A stretch of DNA of 64,000 nucleotides from Prevotella sp. (GTDB lineage: Bacteria; Bacteroidota; Bacteroidia; Bacteroidales; Bacteroidaceae): contig JALFIX010000030.1 in NCBI GenBank assembly GCA_022775105.1, forward strand, positions 1 through 64,000, given 5' to 3'. Of the stretch, positions 36,046 through 46,256 are shown piece after piece. Both the position numbers and the translations under genes were made by a program. The notes below the pieces were generated by a model. The model saw only the letters and a list, made by a program, of their open reading frames with translations, was not told the origin of the DNA and made no database searches. Positions within the stretch are counted from its first letter, which is position 1, and each line of letters starts with the position of its first letter.

Positions 36046-36723
36046 CTAAACAGAATTGATGGGCCTGATGAATGCGGTGGGAATATATGCCGTGGCTATG
36101 AGGCACAGCCCCTCGATTTCCACAACAACTCTCTGTTCGCTTGCCACTCGCGCCACCTTGCCTTCCACGCCCTTGAAGTCTCCGTCAATCACTCGCACTG
36201 TCTCTCCGCTCTTGTATCTGCACGGTCTGTCGCCCACAACGATGGTGTGCTCGTTGTCGATACTTGTTACGAGGATGAAGTTCATCATTCTTCTGTATTC
36301 AATGGTCAGTGGAGGGTTTTTGCCGTATTCGTCGGTCTTGAAGTGGTCATAGTAATAGCTTATATAATCATTTATCTTGGCATCTTTCATCAGGGTCTCC
36401 ATAATCTCTTCAGTTGTATATACGAAGATGAAGTTTGGCAACAGAGGTTCCAATATGCGCCGCTTCTTTCCTTTGACAAGTTTCATCACGTGGTGTTTGG
36501 GATAATGGTATTCCACGGATTTGCTGTCGAATATGTCTGCGGCTTTCTGCGCCCTGCCGTATGAGGCTCTCAGTACATACCATTTCTTGTTTGGGTCTGG
36601 GGCAAACCTTACCGACACCCCATCACCTGTAATATTGGCTTTGAGGGGGGCGCTGGAGGTAAGTCCAGGGCATGGAGATTCTGTCCCGTCTCGTCGGGCG
36701 TTCACATCAGACAATGTGCCCAT
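36046..36723 (-). CDS. UpxY/NusG-like transcription antiterminator
   Basis: KKWYVLRASYGRAQKAAD, LLPNFIFVYTT, GETVRVIDGDFKGVEGKVARV; first gene of polysaccharide operon. Confidence 0.85.
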   Translation of the reverse strand: MGTLSDVNARRDGTESPCPGLTSSAPLKANITGDGVSVRFAPDPNKKWYVLRASYGRAQKAADIFDSKSVEYHYPKHHVMKLVKGKKRRILEPLLPNFIFVYTTEEIMETLMKDAKINDYISYYYDHFKTDEYGKNPPLTIEYRRMMNFILVTSIDNEHTIVVGDRPCRYKSGETVRVIDGDFKGVEGKVARVASEQRVVVEIEGLCLIATAYIPTAFIRPINSV

Positions 36724-36842
36724 AATAGGATATTTTTAGACTACGTAAACAGGGCGTTTGTGCTGTTGTCAATAGTCTTGTTATATCAAAGTAATCTCGC
36801 CATACTATTTATAATAAGCAGGCAAGATGTAATAGTTGGGTG

Positions 36843-36850
36843 CAAAAGTA
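36843..36850 (-). promoter_or_regulatory. -7 element candidate for the polysaccharide operon
   Basis: Minus-strand TACTTTTG followed by CACCC, ~120 bp upstream of UpxY-like start. Confidence 0.45.
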
Positions 36851-36968
36851 CAAATAAAATATTAAAACCCCTTATCAAAATAGAAAAAGATTACATTACC
36901 CCTCCCGATTTAACTTTGTTTAACCAGTGTTATGCGTTTAGGCAACTATTATGCTGGTAAAATTATAA

Positions 36969-37052
36969 ACACAGAGATACAGAGTCACAGAGCTTTTTTC
37001 TGTTTCTTTAAAAAACTTAGAAATTGAACTCCGTGCCTCTGTGACTCTGTGT
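36969..37052. repeat. Imperfect inverted repeat ACACAGAG.../...CTCTGTGT, probable terminator of mrp
   Basis: acacagagatacagagtcacagag and ctccgtgcctctgtgactctgtgt flank a T/A-rich centre. Confidence 0.65.
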
Positions 37053-37064
37053 TTTTATTTCTGC

Positions 37065-38168
37065 TTAATTCTTCTTCACCTTGACAATCTTTGTGGGTTC
37101 CTGCTCCTTGTTGCGGCGGTTGACCACAGTGACTACCGCCTGGGCGAGGTTGATGAATGCCTGGCCGGTGGCGGTGTCGATATTACATGCTGCGGGTTCT
37201 CCTTCGTCGCCGCTCTCGCAGATGCTCTGCACGAGGGGAATCTGGGCGAGCAGCGGTGTCTGCATCTCCTCGGCAAGTCGCTTGCAGCCTTCCTTGCCAA
37301 AGATATAGTACTTGTTTTCGGGCAGTTCGGCTGGAGTGAACCATGCCATGTTCTCTACAAGACCGAGGATTGGTACATTCACCTTCTCATTGCGATACAT
37401 GTCGATACCCTTGCGGGCATCTGCCAAAGCCACGTTTTGCGGAGTACTTACGATAACGGCTCCCGTGATGGCAAGTGTCTGAAGCAGAGTGAGATGTATG
37501 TCGCTTGTGCCGGGAGGAGTGTCGAGGATGAAGTAGTCGAGTTCGCCCCAGTCGGCATCGGCTATCAATTGTTTGAGGGCATTCGAAGCCATACCGCCAC
37601 GCCACAGAGTGGCTGTCTCGGGATTTACGAAGAAACCGATACTCAGCAGTTTCACTCCGTATTTCTCGATAGGCTCGATCAGCTGTCTGCCGTCTTTCTC
37701 CACGGCATACGGGCGGGCATCCTCCACGCGGAACATCTTAGGCATCGACGGCCCGAAGATGTCGGCATCAAGCAGTCCAACCTTATATCCAAGGCGTGCG
37801 AGCGATATTGCGAGATTGGATGCAACTGTGCTCTTGCCCACGCCTCCCTTGCCTGAGCTTACGGCGATGATGTTCTTCACCTCGGGCAGAAGCTTGCCCA
37901 CTTCGGGGCGAGGTTTCGACTTGAACTCGGTGACTATCTCCACTTCCACATCTTTGGATATGTGGTAGTGGATGGCTGCCTCGGCTGCCTTCACGGTAGA
38001 TTTAAGGAACGGGTCGGTGTCGCGTGGAAACTCCAGCACCACCTTCACCTTCATTCCGTTGATACTCGGAGTGTCGGCAACCATACCGCTCTCAACGAGG
38101 TTCTTCTTTGTTCCCGCATACGTCACCGTGGCGAGTGCGTCGAGAATCAGCTTAGGGTATAATGTCAT
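37065..38168 (-). CDS. mrp: Mrp/ApbC family P-loop Fe-S carrier ATPase
   Basis: IIAVSSGKGGVGKSTVASNLA and LLDADIFGPSMPKM. Confidence 0.9.
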   Translation of the reverse strand: MTLYPKLILDALATVTYAGTKKNLVESGMVADTPSINGMKVKVVLEFPRDTDPFLKSTVKAAEAAIHYHISKDVEVEIVTEFKSKPRPEVGKLLPEVKNIIAVSSGKGGVGKSTVASNLAISLARLGYKVGLLDADIFGPSMPKMFRVEDARPYAVEKDGRQLIEPIEKYGVKLLSIGFFVNPETATLWRGGMASNALKQLIADADWGELDYFILDTPPGTSDIHLTLLQTLAITGAVIVSTPQNVALADARKGIDMYRNEKVNVPILGLVENMAWFTPAELPENKYYIFGKEGCKRLAEEMQTPLLAQIPLVQSICESGDEGEPAACNIDTATGQAFINLAQAVVTVVNRRNKEQEPTKIVKVKKN

Positions 38169-38177
38169 GATTTATCT

Positions 38178-40232
38178 TCATTTAATCAGTTCTATCGAAC
38201 GTTTGAGGAACTTGTCGAGAGCTGCTCCCTTGAGCATTCCGTTCTGCAGCAGGGCGAGGTCGATGAGCTGGTGAACTATGCTGTTGTCCTTGGCATAGTT
38301 GGCAAACAACTCGCGCTTCTTGTTCTTCTCGTCCTCAATGGCCTTCTCGGTGTTCTTCACGTCGTCCTTCTCCTCTTGGGTGATTTCCTCAGGCTTCTTC
38401 TTGTCCTGCGACTGGTGGAGGGCGGCGAGACGAGCCTCCTGACCCTTAATCTCACCCTCGATGGGCTTCAGAGCCTCGGCAGTGCTGCTCTCGCAATCGT
38501 CGAGCACCTTCTTGATTAGCGGATGGTCGGAGTTGAGCACGAGGTTGTATGAGTCAGGCATCTGGGCATAGAAACTCATGCCAGCCTGCAGACGGCTCAT
38601 GTCCTTCATTCGGCGCATATATTCGCTCTGGGTGATGATTACAGGCTGTGCCTGCTCGCCCATAGGCTCAACGTCAACGTAAATCTCAGCCTTCTCCAAC
38701 TTCGGCAACTGTGTGGTGAATACAGTCGAGAGATGCTCCTTCTTGTCAGCCTCCAGACTTTCCTTCTTGGCATCCTCCTTCACGATGATGCGCTCGATGA
38801 TGTCGCTGTCAACGCGGGTGAAATGGCTCTTCTCTAACTTCTGCTCCAGCATCGATGCTGTGGGCACGTCGAGTTCACCGTCCATGAGCAGCACGCTGTA
38901 TCCCTTAGCCTTTGCAGTCTCGATATAGCTGTACTGCTCCTCCTTGTTAGTGGAATACAAATATACGAGGTTGCCGTCCTTGTCGGTTTGGTTGTCCTTG
39001 ATGAGTGTGCGGTATTCATCGAATGTAAAGTACTTGCCCTCAGTGTCTTTCATCAGAGCGAAGTCCTTGGCGCGGTCGTAGAACGATTCCTCGCTGAGCA
39101 TACCGTAGTTGATGAAAATCTTAAGGTCGTCCCATTTCTCCTCGAATCCCTTGCGGTCTTCCTTGAAGATGCTCTGCAGACGGTCGCTCACCTTCTTGGT
39201 GATATATGTGGCGATCTTCTTCACGTCGCGGTCGCTTTGCAGGTATGAACGGCTCACGTTCAGAGGGATGTCCGGTGAGTCGATTACTCCGTGGAGCAGT
39301 GTGAGGAAGTCGGGCACGATGCCTTCCACCTGGTCGGTCACGAACACCTGGTTGCAGTAGAGCTGGATCTTGTTGCGCTGCAGTTCGATGTTCGACTTTA
39401 TGCGGGGGAAGTAGAGGATACCCGTGAGGTTGAACGGATAGTCAACGTTGAGGTGAATCCAGAACAGAGGCTCGTCCTGCATGGGGTAGAGGGTGCGGTA
39501 GAACGACTTGTAGTCCTCGTCCTTCAGTGTGCTTGGAGTCTTTGTCCACAGCGGCTCCACATTATTTATAATATTGTCCTCGTCGGTCTCCACGCTCTTG
39601 CCGTCCTTCCATTCGGTCTTCTTGCCGAATGCCACCGGCACTGCCATAAACTTGCAGTACTTGTTGAGCAAGCCCTGAATAGTGTTCTTCTCAAGGAATT
39701 CCTTGCAGTCGTCGTCGATGTGCAGCACTATGTCCGTACCGCGGCTCTCTCTCTCGGCATCGTCGATTTCGTATGCCGGCGAACCGTCGCAGCTCCATTT
39801 CACTGCCTTGGCTCCTTCGCGATAGCTCTTAGTGATGATATCCACCTTCTTGCTCACCATGAATGATGAGTAGAAGCCAAGTCCGAAGTGTCCGATGATA
39901 TTGTTGGCGTTGTCCTTATATTTCTCCAAGAAGTCGTTCACGCCGGAGAATGCTATCTGGTTGATATACTTGTCGATTTCCTCCTCGGTCATACCGATAC
40001 CGCGGTCGCTGATGGTGAGTGTGCCTTCCTTCTCGTCGAGGCTAACGCGCACTGTCAGGTCGCCAAGTTCGCCTTTGAAGTCACCTCTTTCGGCGAGTGT
40101 TTTCATTTTCTGCGAAGCATCGACAGCGTTTGACACCATCTCGCGCAGGAATATCTCATGGTCAGAATACAAGAACTTTTTGATGACGGGGAAAATGTTC
40201 TCGGTTGTAACCCCGATGTTACCTTTTTGCAT
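38178..40232 (-). CDS. htpG: Molecular chaperone HtpG (Hsp90)
   Basis: EIFLREMVSNAVDASQKM, LTISDRGIGMTEEEIDKYINQIAFSG, GHFGLGFYSSFMV. Confidence 0.97.
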   Translation of the reverse strand: MQKGNIGVTTENIFPVIKKFLYSDHEIFLREMVSNAVDASQKMKTLAERGDFKGELGDLTVRVSLDEKEGTLTISDRGIGMTEEEIDKYINQIAFSGVNDFLEKYKDNANNIIGHFGLGFYSSFMVSKKVDIITKSYREGAKAVKWSCDGSPAYEIDDAERESRGTDIVLHIDDDCKEFLEKNTIQGLLNKYCKFMAVPVAFGKKTEWKDGKSVETDEDNIINNVEPLWTKTPSTLKDEDYKSFYRTLYPMQDEPLFWIHLNVDYPFNLTGILYFPRIKSNIELQRNKIQLYCNQVFVTDQVEGIVPDFLTLLHGVIDSPDIPLNVSRSYLQSDRDVKKIATYITKKVSDRLQSIFKEDRKGFEEKWDDLKIFINYGMLSEESFYDRAKDFALMKDTEGKYFTFDEYRTLIKDNQTDKDGNLVYLYSTNKEEQYSYIETAKAKGYSVLLMDGELDVPTASMLEQKLEKSHFTRVDSDIIERIIVKEDAKKESLEADKKEHLSTVFTTQLPKLEKAEIYVDVEPMGEQAQPVIITQSEYMRRMKDMSRLQAGMSFYAQMPDSYNLVLNSDHPLIKKVLDDCESSTAEALKPIEGEIKGQEARLAALHQSQDKKKPEEITQEEKDDVKNTEKAIEDEKNKKRELFANYAKDNSIVHQLIDLALLQNGMLKGAALDKFLKRSIELIK

Positions 40233-40382
40233 ATCTATTCTTTTTTTATTTATGTTTTCTGTCATTATATAAAGCAAATGTTATGCCAATAAGTCACTTC
40301 AGGCATCACATAAAGATATTTCTGCCATTTTGTCAGACAATACTCAGTTTCTATTAGTAACAACCATACAACTATAAAAAAG

Positions 40383-40426
40383 CGACCTTATAGTTGGTTT
40401 TTAGAATATTCCCAACTGTAAGGTCG
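40383..40426 (-). terminator. Rho-independent terminator
   Basis: cgaccttatagttgg / ccaactgtaaggtcg 15-bp stem with one wobble; minus-strand CTTTTTTA follows. Confidence 0.85.
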
Positions 40427-40450
40427 TTTTTATTCAACTAAGCAATGTTC

Positions 40451-42034
40451 TTATTTACTATTAACCACTTTCTTGCCGTTAATGATATAAACACCATTAG
40501 GAAGGGTGGAGAGAGTTGACTCACCTTGGCCTACCTTACGTCCGGAAGTAGTATAGATATCGGATGCAGACGAGGCAGGAGAGGAGGGGACTGTGGGCTG
40601 CGAGATGGCAGTCGGGATGTTGTTTAAGTCGCTTGATGTCAGGAATATCCAGCGCTGCTTCTCGGCTGTATCGGCGATGTTGAATGTAGTTGCTACGGTG
40701 ACACCGTTGGAATTGGCCTGAAGACAACGGGGAGTCCAGTTGCTCTCGGGATGAATGAGCCAGTAGCCACGGTAAACCGGACCGTTGAGAACCATCTGCA
40801 CATCCTTGCGTCCGCGCATCAGCTGGAAGTCCTCAAAAGAACCGGGAGAGGCAGTGCTTGCCATCTTGATGCCGTTGATGCCGCTCTTGGTATAACTGAT
40901 ATACTCGCCGGTGGCGGCATTCTGAATCTGATAATACTGGTTCTCGGGAGTGAAGGTGACAGTCCATGCCGCACTGTCGTTGGCAGCAACCTCCGCAGTA
41001 GTCATCTCGCGCCATGTCAAGTTGCCCTCCGGTGTGGGAATGAGATACGAACTGAGCAGACCGCGGTCTTTCGACTCGTTCTTGATGTAGTATTTCTCAT
41101 TGTTCTCGTGGGCGAAGGCATAGTAGGGACGTGAGAAACTTGATGATGTATGCTGCAAGCCGTCTTCGCCTAAAGCCTGGATAATCAGACTGTTGCCGAT
41201 ATACAGAAGTTCCTCGCCTGTGTCCTCATGCGCTCCGTTGATGCCGTAGGGCCACATGTGCTGGTAGTCGCCGTTGAGCTTTGCCGACGGACTGTTGTCG
41301 AGGAATCTCACCACCTCAGTCACCCTCTCGCCGAGCCATGCCCCTGTGCCATAGCCCTCGTTGTTATACGATGCACGCAGGTTATGACGGCTCCATTCAG
41401 TGTCAGCCCAAGGTATGACGCCAGTGCCGTGCAGCAGTTCGTGCAGGATAGTGCCGGTGCGCTGATATGAGGCATTGGCTCCCACCCTTATCCATCCGCC
41501 GTAAGAGCAGTCGGCAGTGGGCACACCATCCACAAATCCCACGCTCGTGTGGAATCCCGTGATGGAAGTGAGGTTGTTCCAATATCCCACGGCATCCTTC
41601 ACTGCATTAGTGATTCGCTCCTTCACTTCGGCAGAACCACCGTCGCGTATGTCGTAAGTGATTGTACCCTTGGGGATTGTGTAGAATTTGATGACTTCGC
41701 CGTAAGCCACTTCCCCCTCCTTGTCGATGGCATAGCCACGCATATAGTAGAGAGTTCCCGGCTTCAGTCCTTCAATACAGAAGATAAAACCGTTGTTGGT
41801 GAACTTCTTGGTAGTCTTGTTGTCATCCACAGTAGGGTCGGGCGATTCCGACCAGCAGAATCCCTTTTCGACAGATCCGGTACCCTTGACGGTCATTCTT
41901 CCGAATGCCATCGTTGCTCCTCTTGCATACCGTGTGTCAGTTTTCACGGTCAAGCTACTCGCGCCCGCCATTGTCGCGGGCATTGCCAACATTGCCGACA
42001 GGCAACAGGCCAACATTAAATTTTTCTTTTTCAT
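40451..42034 (-). CDS. Secreted zincin-like protein with C-terminal sorting-like tail
   Basis: Signal peptide; TILHELLHGTGVIPW (HExxHGTG); C-terminal IYTTSGRKVGQGESTLSTLPNGVYIINGKKVVNSK. Confidence 0.55.
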   Translation of the reverse strand: MKKKNLMLACCLSAMLAMPATMAGASSLTVKTDTRYARGATMAFGRMTVKGTGSVEKGFCWSESPDPTVDDNKTTKKFTNNGFIFCIEGLKPGTLYYMRGYAIDKEGEVAYGEVIKFYTIPKGTITYDIRDGGSAEVKERITNAVKDAVGYWNNLTSITGFHTSVGFVDGVPTADCSYGGWIRVGANASYQRTGTILHELLHGTGVIPWADTEWSRHNLRASYNNEGYGTGAWLGERVTEVVRFLDNSPSAKLNGDYQHMWPYGINGAHEDTGEELLYIGNSLIIQALGEDGLQHTSSSFSRPYYAFAHENNEKYYIKNESKDRGLLSSYLIPTPEGNLTWREMTTAEVAANDSAAWTVTFTPENQYYQIQNAATGEYISYTKSGINGIKMASTASPGSFEDFQLMRGRKDVQMVLNGPVYRGYWLIHPESNWTPRCLQANSNGVTVATTFNIADTAEKQRWIFLTSSDLNNIPTAISQPTVPSSPASSASDIYTTSGRKVGQGESTLSTLPNGVYIINGKKVVNSK

Positions 42035-42057
42035 AGTTGTAATAAATTAATAGTTTG

Positions 42058-45000
42058 TTACTTTTCAATAAATTCCTTTACTGTCATTCCGAATTCCTTC
42101 TTGAAACATTTCGAGAAATACTTTGGCGTGTTGAATCCCACCTTCGCCGATAGTTCCACGATGGAGATTGAAGGATTCTCGCGCAGTATGCGGCAAGCCT
42201 CCTTCAGGCGGATGCTCGTGATGAACCCTGTGACGTTCTGTCCAGTGATGGCACGCAACTTGTTGTATAGCGTTGAGGATGAGATGCATAGGTCGAAGGC
42301 GAACGACTCGCGGTCGTAGTCGCCGTCCGACAGGTGTTTCTTCACACATTCCACCGCCTTTTCCACAAACGCCTGGTCGGGATTGCTGTAGTGATGTTCC
42401 TCAACCTTGAAGTCCGTCTGTTCGGCGAATTTCTTGCGTATCCTTTGGCGGTTAGCAATGATATTGCTCACGCGGATGTCGAGGTCGGTCATGCTGAACG
42501 GCTTGGTGATGTATGCGTCGGCACCGGTGACGAGTGCGTTGTTGCGGTCTTCGTCGCGGTTCTTTGCCGTCAGCATGATAATCGGCAACTGGGCATAGTT
42601 CGGGTCGTTCTTGATGGCCTTGGTCAGTTCGATGCCGTCCATCACTGGCATCATCACGTCTGAGATTACGATGTCCAGTTCCTCACGGTGTATGATATTA
42701 AGAGCCTGCTTGCCGTTCTTGGCAGTCATCACGTGGTATTTCTTGTCTAGCAGACGTTTCATGAGTGCGAGGAGTTCCTCGTTGTCCTCCACTATGAGAA
42801 TCTTGTATATATTATTGTCATCACTGTTTGGAGTGAGAGAAATGCCTGACACAGTGTCTGTTATGATGTCCTCTGCGGGTTGTCTCCTTCCCATTCCCGT
42901 GGTGTCAATCTCCTTTTGCAGAAAGGCGTCTTTCCTTATCGGAAGTGTGATGGTGAAGGTTGTGCCCTCATCCTTGCGGCTCTTGCAGTCGATTGAGCCG
43001 TGGTGAAGCTGCACGAGGTCGCGCGTCAGCGACAGTCCGATGCCAGTGCCTCCCGCCTTCATCCTGCGGTAGTCGCCGTCGTAGAATCGCTCGTAGAGTT
43101 TCTTCATCTGGCGGTGGGAGATACCAATACCGTTGTCCTCCACGGCGATCTTTATCTTCTGGTTTTCCTCTGCCACTCTCACAGTCACCTTTCCTCCCTC
43201 GTTGTTGTATTTTATGGCATTCGATATGACGTTATACATTATCTTGTCCAGTTTGTCGCTGTCAAACCATGCCTCGCTGAGGGCTTTTGTCTCGCGTGTC
43301 TCAAGTGTGAGCGTAACCTTCTTGGCTTCAGCCATCGGGCGTATGTCTTTCACTATGTTTTCGATGAATGTGAGCATATTTCCACGGCTCACCTTGAGTT
43401 TGAGCTGTCCTGCCTGTGCCTTTCTCACTTCGAGTATCTGGCGCAGCAGTCGTGTAATCTTGGTTATGTTGTTGTCTATCAGTGTATATTCGTCGTTGAA
43501 CTTGGCTTCCCTGTGCCTCATGTTATCCACAACGGCGGTGATTACCGCCAATGGTGTGAGCAGTTCGTGGGTGATATTGGTGAATACAACCGCCATCTGC
43601 AGACGGTTGCGCGTCTTCAGCAGTTCCTTGTACCACCTGATGCTGGCATAGATAGCCGCTATGCCGATTAGTATATACAGCATCCATGCCCACCATGTGA
43701 GATACCATGGCGGAAGCACTTTGATGGTGATGGAGTAGGGCAGTTCAAGCATGTCGCCGTAGTCATCGAATGCCCTCAGTCGGAACTTGTACGTTCCCGA
43801 CGGAAGGTTTTCGTATGTAGCTCGCCTTTGGTTGACGGTGAAGTGCCAATGGGTGTCATAACCTTCAAGACGGTAAGAATATCTGTTCTGGTCCTGATGG
43901 AAATAGTCGAGCAGTGCAAACTCAATTGAGAATCTGCTTATCGAGGCGGGAATTGTGATGTTGCGTGTGAATGCCGGCATCTCCTTGGACAACTGGCTGC
44001 GGGTGAGCGAGTCAAGGTAGTTGAATGGCTTGTCGTCGAAGGTCAAGTCGGTGATAGCCAATCGGTTGGTATGTCCTTTCATGGCTCTCATCTTTTCAGG
44101 TTCCACAGTGAGAATACCTTCCTTGCATCCGATGAAGAACTTGTTTTTGAATCTGAATATCTCTGAGATTGAGGCGATGCGCCTGCCTTGGGCATCCTCA
44201 TTGGAGAATGTCCTGATTTTGGGAAGAGCCTCGGGTGACTTCTCGTCAAATACGAGTTGGATGAGCGACTTGTCCGTCAGGAGCCAAATGGCTCCGAGGA
44301 TATCCTCGGAGATGGCGAACAGACTGTTCGCCATTATATGATATAAGCCATTGACCGCGACGAAGCGGTCTTCCTCTTCTTTGTAGAGGAACAGCGAGCC
44401 ACTGTTGGAAATCGCCCACAGTCTGTCGTGTGAGTCTTCCATACAATAGGATATGTCGTCAATGGCGATGTTTCCCAATATTTCCTTGTATTGCTTGTAT
44501 TTCAGTGAGTTAAGCTGCTTTACGTTTCCGTTCACACGTATGATGCCCTCGTTTTCGGTGGCAATCCAGATGTTCCCCTTGCGGTCTTGTGTGATGCCAC
44601 GTGCGTCGCAGTTTGAGAAGTTGCGTCCGTTTTCGGTCATGGTGAGCATGAATCCGTTGGCTTTCGTGTCTTGTTTGCCGTTGACTGAGGTTTTCACTCC
44701 CACGCCTTCCCTCTGTCCTACCCACACGTTGCCTTCGCGGTCGCAGAAGACGTAGTTCACGTAGTTGTCTGAGATGAATGGCGAATTACCGGTATTGAAT
44801 ACAGTTGCGTTTCCGTCTTTTATAGTCAGCACACCGCCACTGCTGCTTGCAAACCACAGGCTTCCGTCATTGTTCTGGGAAATGGCTGGCACTTGTGCTT
44901 TACATACTTCGTTGATATTCTTGCAGTTGCGCAGTTCGGGAATGTCTGTGTTATATGTTGTCACACCTGTAGCTGCATTGTACTTGGCAATGCCACAAGG

Positions 45001-46077
45001 TTTCAGTGCTATCCAGAAGTTCACGCCGTCATCAGTGTGCAGGTCAGTGATTACACTTACGGGCGTGTCGGCATTCTTAGTGTTTATCCGCAAAACGGGG
45101 ATTGGCTTCGAGTTGGTGTTGAATCTGAGTATGCCTTCGTCCACTGTTCCCGCAAAGATATGTCCGTGTCCGTCGGTGGTGATGTCTCGGCAGAACTTGT
45201 ATTGCTCATAATTAGTGAATCCCTCCTCCATCTTGTCTTGGTCGATAATGCTTATGCCGTTTCTGCTGCATGCCCAAACCGTCTTGCTCACGGGATCTTC
45301 AATCAGCTTGTATATGATATTAAACTCATTCTCCTTATTATTATAATATTGTACGCGTACATTATTTATAATATTAGGGTTCTCGATACAGGCTATTCCA
45401 TAACCCCATGTTCCCACCCACAATCTCTGCTTGCTGTCGATGAGCAGGGAGAAGGCTGAGTTCGACGGATTGATAGACGGATAGTGGTCGATGGTCTTCC
45501 TGTCTGCCTGAAGTCTCATCACTCCGTTGCACCATGTGCCGAAGTATATGTTTCCCTGTTTGTCCTCGGCGATGGACTTCACGCTGTAGTCGAAGCCTAA
45601 GTCGTAGGTATAGAAAGAGTCAGTTTTCTTGTTATATACGCTCAGTCCTCCGTCTGTGCCAATCCACACCATTCCGTCGTGGGAGGTGAAGAGTGTGTAG
45701 ATTATTCTTTGGTTGGGTTTGGGCAGACGGTAGGTCTTGAATGTGCCGTACCTTTTCGACATCTTCACCAGTCCGTCCCTTGTGCCAATCCACAAGTTGG
45801 CATCGTTGTCCTCGGTGAGTGACACGATGACATTGTTGGGGAGGATGCTTGGCGAGTATGCGTCCGACTTGAATGTGCGGTATTCATATCCATCGTATGA
45901 CATCAGTCCCGTGGCTGAGCCTATCCACAGCATGCCGCTTCGGTCAACGAACAACTTTCCTGATTCGTCGGAGTCGAAGGCATATATCTTGATAGGCGCT
46001 GCCGACCTGAATTCTATATCGGCAGCCTTGGTGATTAAAGATGCCAGAAAGATGGTAAATAATATAATAACTCTCAT
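42058..46077 (-). CDS. Hybrid two-component system regulator (sensor, histidine kinase, receiver, AraC-type HTH)
   Basis: 1339 aa; beta-propeller repeats, Y_Y_Y segment, FTNITHELLTPLAV H-box, VISDVMMPVMDGIELTK receiver, AraC-type SSSTLYNKLRAITGQ...GFNTPKYFSKCFKKEFG. Confidence 0.95.
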   Translation of the reverse strand: MRVIILFTIFLASLITKAADIEFRSAAPIKIYAFDSDESGKLFVDRSGMLWIGSATGLMSYDGYEYRTFKSDAYSPSILPNNVIVSLTEDNDANLWIGTRDGLVKMSKRYGTFKTYRLPKPNQRIIYTLFTSHDGMVWIGTDGGLSVYNKKTDSFYTYDLGFDYSVKSIAEDKQGNIYFGTWCNGVMRLQADRKTIDHYPSINPSNSAFSLLIDSKQRLWVGTWGYGIACIENPNIINNVRVQYYNNKENEFNIIYKLIEDPVSKTVWACSRNGISIIDQDKMEEGFTNYEQYKFCRDITTDGHGHIFAGTVDEGILRFNTNSKPIPVLRINTKNADTPVSVITDLHTDDGVNFWIALKPCGIAKYNAATGVTTYNTDIPELRNCKNINEVCKAQVPAISQNNDGSLWFASSSGGVLTIKDGNATVFNTGNSPFISDNYVNYVFCDREGNVWVGQREGVGVKTSVNGKQDTKANGFMLTMTENGRNFSNCDARGITQDRKGNIWIATENEGIIRVNGNVKQLNSLKYKQYKEILGNIAIDDISYCMEDSHDRLWAISNSGSLFLYKEEEDRFVAVNGLYHIMANSLFAISEDILGAIWLLTDKSLIQLVFDEKSPEALPKIRTFSNEDAQGRRIASISEIFRFKNKFFIGCKEGILTVEPEKMRAMKGHTNRLAITDLTFDDKPFNYLDSLTRSQLSKEMPAFTRNITIPASISRFSIEFALLDYFHQDQNRYSYRLEGYDTHWHFTVNQRRATYENLPSGTYKFRLRAFDDYGDMLELPYSITIKVLPPWYLTWWAWMLYILIGIAAIYASIRWYKELLKTRNRLQMAVVFTNITHELLTPLAVITAVVDNMRHREAKFNDEYTLIDNNITKITRLLRQILEVRKAQAGQLKLKVSRGNMLTFIENIVKDIRPMAEAKKVTLTLETRETKALSEAWFDSDKLDKIMYNVISNAIKYNNEGGKVTVRVAEENQKIKIAVEDNGIGISHRQMKKLYERFYDGDYRRMKAGGTGIGLSLTRDLVQLHHGSIDCKSRKDEGTTFTITLPIRKDAFLQKEIDTTGMGRRQPAEDIITDTVSGISLTPNSDDNNIYKILIVEDNEELLALMKRLLDKKYHVMTAKNGKQALNIIHREELDIVISDVMMPVMDGIELTKAIKNDPNYAQLPIIMLTAKNRDEDRNNALVTGADAYITKPFSMTDLDIRVSNIIANRQRIRKKFAEQTDFKVEEHHYSNPDQAFVEKAVECVKKHLSDGDYDRESFAFDLCISSSTLYNKLRAITGQNVTGFITSIRLKEACRILRENPSISIVELSAKVGFNTPKYFSKCFKKEFGMTVKEFIEK

Positions 46078-46149
46078 ATAGGGTTAGTGATGTGAATGAA
46101 TTTGAGTGCAAAGATAGTGATTTAATTTGAATTATCGAATTTTTATTCG

Positions 46150-46191
46150 AAAATAATGAAAATTACACCTAAAATAATGGTCTTTACCCCT
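46150..46191 (+). promoter_or_regulatory. Candidate HTCS operator: two 21-bp direct repeats upstream of GH43 gene
   Basis: aaaataatgaaaattacacct (46150-46170) + aaaataatggtctttacccct (46171-46191); -7 TAATTTTG at 46211-46218. Confidence 0.6.
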
Positions 46192-46256
46192 TGGTCGCAC
46201 GATTTCGTCGTAATTTTGCGCCACAATTGAAACAATAACCAAAAAATCGTGTAACA

